Below the pieces are notes generated by a model, which worked only from the letters and a program-made list of their open reading frames with translations, was not told the origin of the DNA and searched no databases. A DNA stretch of 8,645 nucleotides from CAYMUC01 sp964393535 (GTDB lineage Bacteria; Actinomycetota; Acidimicrobiia; Acidimicrobiales; Ilumatobacteraceae): contig CAYMUC010000112.1 of the NCBI GenBank assembly GCA_964393535.1, forward strand, positions 1-8,645. Reading direction: 5' to 3'. This document shows, piece by piece, positions 1 to 7,000 of this stretch. Each line of letters begins with the position of its first letter. Within the stretch, counting starts at the first letter, position 1. The translations under genes and the position numbers were made by a program.

Positions 1-1
1 G

Positions 2-259
2 AACCGGGACGGCATCACCGCCACGGGCGACCAGGTGATCGGCCGGCGGGTGCGCTACTACGCCGGCACAGGTCAGAGCGAAAGTGAGTTCCGCAGGGCC
101 GGCCAGTGGGATGTGACGGCCTCCATCACCGGGCGCACCCCCAACGCCGCTGCCAACCTGATCATGGCAACGCCGCACATGTCCGAGACGTTGCTGTTCA
201 CCACCGCCCTGGACGACGCCACGGTGTCGGCCATCGAGGCCTACCTGGCAGCCAAGACG
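2..259 (+). other. C-terminal tail of an unseen beta-rich domain, possibly LamG/concanavalin-like
   Basis: This is the part of the plus-strand protein before its FnIII domain. It contains RRVRYYAGTGQSESEF, QWDVTASITGRTPNAAANLI and ends in LDDATVSAIEAYLAAK. That last string resembles the closing helix of many bacterial LamG/concanavalin-like domains, where a phrase like 'ALSDAEIAAIEAYLAAKW' recurs. The resemblance is from memory of that family and the domain core lies outside the window. A different secreted domain with a similar ending is possible. Confidence 0.4.
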
Positions 260-1078
260 CCGTTGCCCGCACCGACGATGTCGGCGGTGACTGCTCGAGC
301 CGATGGCTTCGACGTGACGCTCGTGCCCGGCCACAGTGGCGGCGTGCTGCCCGCCGGCCGCTATCAGGTGAGCCTGGACGGTGGCGTCACCTGGCAGGAA
401 CGCACCGAGGGTTACGCCGATTCTCCGCTTCGGGTCAGCGGACTGTCGGCTGGGACCACAGTGACGGTGAGTGTGCGGGCGGTGAGCGCCGCGGGGTACG
501 GAGCGCCAAGCGCGCCGATGACGGTGACGGTGCCCGTTCCGGTGCCGACCCCCGATATGTCGAGCGTGCTGCCGTTGACCACCCGGCCGGTGGCAACGAC
601 GACGACCACGGTGGCGCTGACGGTTGACACGCTGGCGGCCCTGACCGAGGGCGTCGTGGCCGCCGACGTCGACGTGTTGGCGCCCGGCGACGCGTTGACC
701 CTGCAGGCCGGTGGTTTCGTGCCGGGTGAGGTGGTGCAGGCGGTGATCGCATCGGAGATCCAAGTGCTGAACACTGCTATGGCCGATGCCGGCGGCGACG
801 TGGCCATGACGGCGGTGGTGCCCGAGGACCTGTCCCCCGGCGAGCACACCGTGGCGCTGTACGCGCCTGGAAGCGGTCGGGGGGTGCGTCAAGCAGTGAC
901 CGTGGTCGCCGCCGTGCCGGCCGAGCCGCAGCCAGCGCCCTCAGAACCTCAACCCGACCCCGCCAACGCCTTGCCGGCGACGGGAACCGGGCGTTGGCCT
1001 TTCGGCGTGGCGTTGGGCCTGGCGGCGGCCGGCCTCGTGATGTTGACCGGCCGCCGGCGGCTCAGGCTCGACTCATGA
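2..1078 (+). CDS. LPxTG-anchored FnIII surface protein, 3' part (5' end outside window)
   Basis: The reading frame is open from base 2 to the TGA at 1076-1078, giving 358 visible residues. The GTG at 35 is only the first possible start inside the window: coding continues upstream of it (NRDGITATGDQ) with no ribosome-binding site, so I treat the gene as 5'-truncated. Counting from that GTG, residues 1-75 are the tail of a beta-rich domain ending SAIEAYLAAK, residues 79-170 form one FnIII domain, residues 204-290 form a beta module related to two modules in the opposing gene, residues 293-312 are a Pro/Glu/Gln spacer, and 313-347 are a classical sorting signal (LPATG, hydrophobic helix, Arg-rich tail). 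In known LPxTG proteins sortase cuts between Thr and Gly and links the protein to peptidoglycan, so an extracellular, wall-bound location is expected. Substrate or partner is unknown. The stop codon overlaps the 3' end of the convergent gene. Confidence 0.93.
   Translation, partial: NRDGITATGDQVIGRRVRYYAGTGQSESEFRRAGQWDVTASITGRTPNAAANLIMATPHMSETLLFTTALDDATVSAIEAYLAAKTPLPAPTMSAVTARADGFDVTLVPGHSGGVLPAGRYQVSLDGGVTWQERTEGYADSPLRVSGLSAGTTVTVSVRAVSAAGYGAPSAPMTVTVPVPVPTPDMSSVLPLTTRPVATTTTTVALTVDTLAALTEGVVAADVDVLAPGDALTLQAGGFVPGEVVQAVIASEIQVLNTAMADAGGDVAMTAVVPEDLSPGEHTVALYAPGSGRGVRQAVTVVAAVPAEPQPAPSEPQPDPANALPATGTGRWPFGVALGLAAAGLVMLTGRRRLRLDS
269..544 (+). other. Fibronectin type III domain of the LPxTG protein
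   Basis: Encodes residues 79-170 counted from the GTG at 35. FnIII hallmarks visible are the opening PAPTMSAVTA strand, YQVSLDGGVTWQE (C strand and turn), the LRVSGLSAGTTVTVSVRAVSAAGYG E-F-G region with its GL-x-x-G-x-x-x-x-V pattern, and the proline-rich exit PVPVPTP. It is a single copy, in contrast to eighteen in the convergent gene. The usual role of such domains in secreted bacterial proteins is spacing or binding; nothing here identifies a ligand. Confidence 0.8.
644..907 (+). other. Module C: beta domain shared with the convergent gene
   Basis: Encodes residues 204-291. Key pattern: GGFVPGEVV, then ADAGGDV, VVPEDLSPGEHTVALY, and GRGVRQAVTV at the end. The same order of motifs occurs twice in the opposing protein: GFEP / ADGGGNV / LPPEIGAGNHTL / PVTV in module A, and GFDP / ANNVGVV / VPSGLAVGTHYL / RRGVTQ in module B. 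The pattern resembles a module I recall as common before LPxTG motifs in actinobacterial secreted proteins, but I cannot attach a family name. An Ig-like wall-proximal spacer is inferred. Confidence 0.7.
971..1075 (+). other. LPATG cell-wall sorting signal
   Basis: LPATG is encoded at 971-985. It is followed by a short GTGRW stretch, a hydrophobic helix PFGVALGLAAAGLVMLT (998-1048) and the basic tail GRRRLRLDS ending the protein. This is the standard three-part sortase substrate signal. No sortase gene is present in the window. Confidence 0.95.
1023..1056. terminator. GC-rich hairpin at the convergent gene ends, possible U-tract-less terminator
   Basis: CGGCGGCCGG (1023-1032) and CCGGCCGCCG (1047-1056) are perfect 10-bp inverted repeats around a 14-nt loop. 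The hairpin lies inside the plus-strand CDS (its membrane-helix codons) and begins 16 nt beyond the stop of the minus-strand gene, a good position to end that transcript. No U tract follows on either strand, so it is not a canonical intrinsic terminator. In such GC-rich coding DNA it may simply reflect codon choice. Confidence 0.35.
1073..1078. other. Tail-to-tail gene overlap with both stop codons in one palindrome
   Basis: The hexamer TCATGA is self-complementary. On the plus strand it reads TCA TGA (Ser, stop) and on the minus strand also TCA TGA (Ser, stop). Both proteins therefore end in serine and the two coding regions overlap by exactly these 6 bp. The two mRNAs must be complementary at least over these bases. 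Confidence 0.97.
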
Positions 1079-4000
1079 GCACGGCGTCAGGCGGCGCACC
1101 CCGTCGCTGAGGGCAGCGGTTCCACCCAGCACCACCACTCGAGTTGCACCCAACCGGTCCAGTTCAGCCTTGGTGGACGCCGGGATGCAGGTGGGTCGGG
1201 CCAACAGCACGGGCGCTCCCAGTGCCGCTGCCGACAATGCATCGGCGAAGTTGGTGCCCGTGGCCACGTACGCCACGGCGACGCCCGGAGCGAAGGTGGC
1301 TCGAGACAGATCGGCGGCCGTGGCGTAGCGGTCAGCGCCACCCACTCGGGACACCGACCCCGTGGTGTAGGCAGCGAGGGCCGTCTGCACCGTGGCTCTC
1401 ACGGCCGTCGTGCCACCAAGTACCACGATGCGGCGGGGCCGCAGTCGGGTGAGTTCGGCCGCCGTGGCGTCGGGGATGGCGTCGGCCTGTACCAACAGCA
1501 CCGGGCCACGGCCGCGGGCAGCACCGCCGGCGGCCAGGGCATCGGCGAAGTTGGTACCCGTGGCCACGTACACCACCTCGACGTTGGTGCTGAACGTCGC
1601 CGCCGACACCTCGGCTGCAGTGGCGTAACGATCGACCCCACCCAGGCGGGTGGTGGACTCGGTGGCGTAGGAGCGTGCGGCGTCCAGCACGGTGTTGCTG
1701 ATGGCAGACGTGCCGCCCAGTACCACGATGCGCCGAGGCCGCAGGCGGGCCAACTCGGCTCGGGTGTCTTCGGGGAGGCTGTTGCGCTGGGTGAGCAACA
1801 CCGGACCCGAACCGCCAGAGGCGGCACCAGCGGCCAGGGCGTCGGCGTAGTTGGCACCCGTGGCCAGGTAGACCACGGCGACGCCGGGCGAGAAGTTCTC
1901 CTGCGAGATCTGCACCGAGGTGGCGTAACGGTCGGCGCCGGCGAAGCGGTCGGCGGGGAACGTCGGCGCCGGAGTTGGCGAGCCGCCTCCCGTGCCGGGA
2001 TTGCTGCCCGAACCCGGGTTGCTGGGGTTGCTCGGGTTGCTTGCGGCCACGCTGAACGACTGGGTGACACCACGGCGGGTGCCGTCGGCCCGTACGTCCG
2101 ACAACACCGTCAGGTAGTGCGTGCCCACCGCCAGGCCACTGGGAACGGTGACGGTGGTCGACACCACTCCCACGTTGTTGGCCTGAAGTGTGCTGAGCAC
2201 CTGAGGCGTGGACTGCACCACGATGGTCACCCATTCGAACGGATCGAAGCCGGTGACGTTGATGGTGGCCGAACCGCCAGCGGTGGGCGTGCCCGACGCC
2301 ACCGAACCGGCACTGACGCCCGGATCCTCACGGGGTGATGCCGGCAGCGACAGCACCAGGGTGACGGCACTGCTGGCGGCCGATGCCGGGCCGGCACCTT
2401 CGGAGTTGCTGGTGAGCACCTCGAAGGTGAGCGCCACATAGGTGGGCAGCCCGGTGATGTCACAGGTGAGGCTGGTGGTGGTGCAGGACTTGGTGGGGTC
2501 TTGCACTGCGCGGACCACATAGGTGACGGTGGCGCCGTTGGCCGCAGCTGCGGTCCACGCCACGGTGACCTTGCCGGTGACGTTCACGTCGGCGGTCGCA
2601 GTGACCGTACCTGCAGCACCGGGTCGAGCCTTGGGCGTGAAGGCGGCACTGGCGGTGCTGGCCGGGGACTCGCCCACCGAGTTCTCTGCCCGCACGGTGA
2701 ACGTGTAGGCCGTACCGGGCGTCAGCCCCACGATGGTGCAGGTACCGGCGGTTGCCCGCACACAGGTGGCCGCCCCCGGATTCGCCGTCACCACGTACGA
2801 GGTGATGGTGGCGCCACCGTCGGACGAGGGGGCAGCGAAGGTGACGTCCACCACGCCGGAGCCACTGCCGGCCACCACGGTCGGCTGGCCCGGCGCGCCA
2901 GGCACCGAGGGTGCCTGCACCGTGACGGGTTGCGCCCTCGAGGTGCCCGTGGACGGGTTGATGACCGACAAAGTGTGGTTGCCAGCACCGATCTCGGGCG
3001 GCAGGGTGACCTGTGCGGTGACGTTCCCACCGCCGTCAGCCTGCACGGCGCCGAGGGCTGTCGGATCGGACGAGACGCCGATCACCACCCAGGAACTCGG
3101 TTCGAACCCGCTGATGTTGAGCGAGATGGCGCTCCCCGCCACCGGGTCGGAGACGCCCAAGGCGTCGACGGCGGCTTGCGCCACCGCAGCAGCGAACTGC
3201 GCCGGAGTGGGTGGGGCCAGAGGTGTGGCGGACACCGACGCGCTGGCCGGACTGGTGCCCACTGCCGTCGTGGCGGTGACGGTGACCGTGTAGGTGGTCT
3301 GGTTGGTGAGGCCGGTGATGGTGCAGGTGAGGTTCGCTGTGGTGCACACGAACTGGTTGCCGCCGCTGATCGCAGTGGCGGTGTAGCTGGTGACTGCCGA
3401 GCCGCCGTTGTCGACGGGTGCCTCCCAGGTGACTCTCAGCGCACTGGAGGTGGGCAGTGCCACCACCCGCAGCGGGGCCGATGGCAGACCCAATGGCTTC
3501 ACGGCGGTCGATGCCGCCGAGGCCGCCGAGTCGCCCACTGCATTGGTGGCCACAACGGTGAAGGTGTAATCGGTGCCGTTGGTGAGGCGTTCGAACTGAC
3601 ACGAGTCAGCCGACGTCACACAGGTGATGCCACCGGGGGCGGCCGTTGCCGAATAGGTGGTGACGGTGGCGCCGTTGCCGGCGGCCAGGTCCCACGACAC
3701 CAACAACTGGCCGCTGCCAGCGGTGACTGCGGACACCGTGGCGGGTGCCGACGGCAGGGTGGCCGGCGTGACCGCGCTCGACGGGGTGGAATCGGCACCA
3801 CGACCCGCCGAGTTCACCGCCGCAACGGTGACCGTGTAGGCCGTGCCGTTGGACAGGCCAGGGATGGGGCACGAGGCGGCGCCGTTGGTTTCACAGAACC
3901 CGCCCCCCGGTGAGGCCTGGGCGACGTAGCCGACGATGGTGGCGCCGCCGCGGGCCGAGATGGTCGGCGCCGTCCAGGTGACAGTCAGCGTGGTGTTGCC

Positions 4001-7000
4001 GCGCACCGCCACCACACCCGTGGGCGCTCCGGGAACTGCCAGGGGTCGTGCCGTCGCTGCTGCGGTGCCGGCGGCACCTGTGCCTGCGCCGTTGGTGGCC
4101 GACACGGTGACGGTGTAGGCGACACCGGTGGAGAGACCCGTGATGATGCATGTGGTGGACGCCGTGGTGCACTGCTTGGGGTCCTGCCCGGCGGCGGTGG
4201 CTGTTGCGGTGTAGCCGGTGATGGCGTTACCCCCGTTGTCGGCGGGTGCGGTCCACGTCACCGTCAGGGCATTGTCGGGCACGTTGTTCCACACACCCTC
4301 GTCGGTGGTGTTGCGTACGGTGGCGGCGATGCCTGTGGGTGCGCCGGGAACGGTGCGAGGCGTACCCGTTGTGGATGTCGACGGCGTGGACGTACCCGCG
4401 GCGTTCACCGCCGAGGTCACCACGTCGTAGGCGACGCCGTTGGTGAGACCGGTGATGACGCAGTTCGCAGCGATCACCTCGCACACTCGGGTGGTCTGAC
4501 CTGTTGCGCTGGCGGTGGCGACGAACAACTCGATGACAGCGCCGTTGTCGGCGGGCGGACTCCACGACACCTTCAGTTGACCGCCCGAGAGTTCGTTGCT
4601 GGGTGTCATGGCCTCGACGGTTGGGTCCTCCATCTGCGACGGCACGTCACGTGCAGTGGCCGACACCGTGGCTGAGGCCGACGAGGTGCCGGCACCGTTG
4701 ATGGCGAACACCCGGAACTCATACTCCGTGCCGGTGGTCAGACCAGTGACGGTCTGGCTGGTGCCCGTCACCGAGCCGGCGGCCGATTCCCAGTTGGAAC
4801 CGTCGGTGCTCTGTTCGACCAGATATCCGGTGATGGCGTCGCCGTTGGCAGCGGGCGCCGTCCACGCCACGCGAAGCTCGGTGCCCGCCAGGCCGTTGGC
4901 CGGGGTCTTGCCCACGGCGGTCACCGCGGTGGGTGCGCCGGGCACGTCACGCGGCGTGGCCTGAATGGGGGTGCTCGCCGACGATGTACCGGCAGCGTTC
5001 ACCGCCGACACCCGGAGGTGGGTGAGCGTGCTCGTGGTCAAGCCGCTGACCGTGGCGGTGGTGCCAGTGATGGTGACCGTCGCCGGCGACCAAGTGCTGT
5101 TGTCGGTACTGCTCTCGACGACGTAGTCCGCCACCGCACTGCCGTTATTCTGAGCCGGAGCCGTCCAGGTCAGCAGGAGTTGTGTCGACGTGAGTCCGTT
5201 GGTCGGAGTCCTCGCTTCGACCGCAAGCGATGTGGGTGACGACGGAACGTCGATGGGTGTGGCCGTGCTGGCGGCCGAGGCGGCCGACCATCCGGCAGCG
5301 TTGAACGCCGCCACCGTCACCGAGTGCAGCGTGCCGTTGGTGAGATCGGTGAATGTGTGCGAGGTTCCGACGCCGTAGTGCGTAGCCACGATGGCGCTGC
5401 CATCGCTCACGATGACCTCGTAGTTGGTGATCGGCGCGCCGTTGATGGCGGGCTCGGTCCACGTCACGCGAAGGCCCCCTCCAGGTACGTCGTTCGACGG
5501 CGCCTTCACCAGCAAGGTGGGGGCGGCCGGCGCGTCGGGCACGTCACGCGGCGTGGCCGCGTTCGCAGTCGACGCCGCCGACCAGCCCGCCGCGTTCAGC
5601 GCAGCCACGGTGACCGAATAGGTGGAGCCCACCTGGAGGCCAGTGAAGGTGGTGGTGGTGCCGGCGCCGTGGTAGACGTCGAGGATCGTGCCGCCTGCGC
5701 TGAGAACCACCTCGTAACCGATGACCGTGGCACCGTTCGTGACCGATGGCAACGACCACGTGGCTTTCACTTCGGTGGCGGCCACGCCGTTGGTCGGTGT
5801 CTTCACCTCGAGGGTCGGTGCGGCTGGCGCGTCGGTGACGTCACGTGGAGTGGCACTGCCCGCAGGTGACGGCGACGATGTTCCAGCACCGTTGGTGGCC
5901 GCCACCTTCACGTACACGGCTTGACCGTTGGTGAGTCCACTGATCGTGGCGGTAGTACCCACGATGGTGATCGAACCGGGGACCGTGTACGTGCCATCCT
6001 CGGTGGTGGCCGTGGTGACCACATACGACGTGATCGGGTCCCCCTTGTCGTCGGGTACATCCCAAGTGACCACCACTTGTCCACCTGCCACGCCGTTGAG
6101 CGGGGTCTTGGCCGACACGGTGGGGGCGGTCGGCGCAGCGGGCACGGCTCGCGGGGTGCCCGTGGCCGTTCCCTCGAGCGACCGACCAGCGGCGTTCGTC
6201 GCCGACACCGACACGTCATAGGCGACACCCAGGGCGAGGCTGCTGATGGTGCAGGTGAGTGTGGATCCGCTGGTGTCGCAGTACTCCGTTGTTTGGCCCG
6301 ATGCACTGACCGTGACGTCGTAGCGGACGATGGCAGCACCGTTGGTGGCCGGCGCCAGCCACGAGATCTGCAGGGCACCGTCAGACACCGGCACGGCGGT
6401 CACCGATGTAGGAGTGCCGGGCACGTCACGCGGCGTGGCCGTGGAAGCGCTGGAGTCGGGTGACCAGCCGGCAGCGTTCTGTGCAGCGACGGTGACCGAG
6501 TGCAGCGTGCCGTTGGCGAGACCGGTGAACGTGTGCGACGTGCCCGACCCCGAGTGTGTGGCCACGATGATCCCAGCGGCCGACACCACGACCTCGTAGC
6601 TGGTGACCACCGAGCCATTGTCGCTTGCAGGTGCAACCCAGTCGACCTTCAGGCCAGCACCGGGCACACCATTGTCGGGCGTCGTGACCGTCAAAGTGGG
6701 CGATGCTGGTGCGTCGGGAACGTCGATGGGTGTGGCCGTCGTCGCCGTCGACCCAGCCGACCAGCCAGCAGCGTTGAACGCCGCCACCGTGACCGAGTGC
6801 TCGGTGCCGTTGGTGAGACCTGTGAAGGTGTGCGAGGTACCCGAGCCATGGTGTGTGGCCACGATGGACCCGCCCGCCGACACCACGACTTCGTAGTTCG
6901 TGACCACCGACCCGTTGTTACTTGCAGGTGCAACCCAATCGACCTTCAGGCCACCTCCAGGCACACCGTTCGTGGGTGACGTGACCGTCAACGTCGGTGG

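Noticed and set aside
35..37. GTG as the start of the plus-strand gene
   Set aside because: The frame is open upstream to the window edge, there is no Shine-Dalgarno sequence, and no signal peptide follows, though the protein ends in a sorting signal that requires export.
1079..1140. Possible promoter or regulatory spacer between the two genes
   Set aside because: The genes converge and overlap, so no promoter is expected; these bases are the 3' coding end of the minus-strand gene.
1332..2234. Second minus-strand frame of 300 codons within the CW_binding_2 region
   Set aside because: Translation is rich in Arg, His and Gly with no domain pattern; the main frame carries three textbook CW_binding_2 repeats here.
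2501..3913. Long plus-strand open frame (470 codons) opposite the FnIII array
   Set aside because: It is a shadow of the GC-rich minus-strand gene: its translation is low-complexity Gly/Arg/His-rich text with no domain, while the minus strand gives continuous FnIII domains across the same bases.
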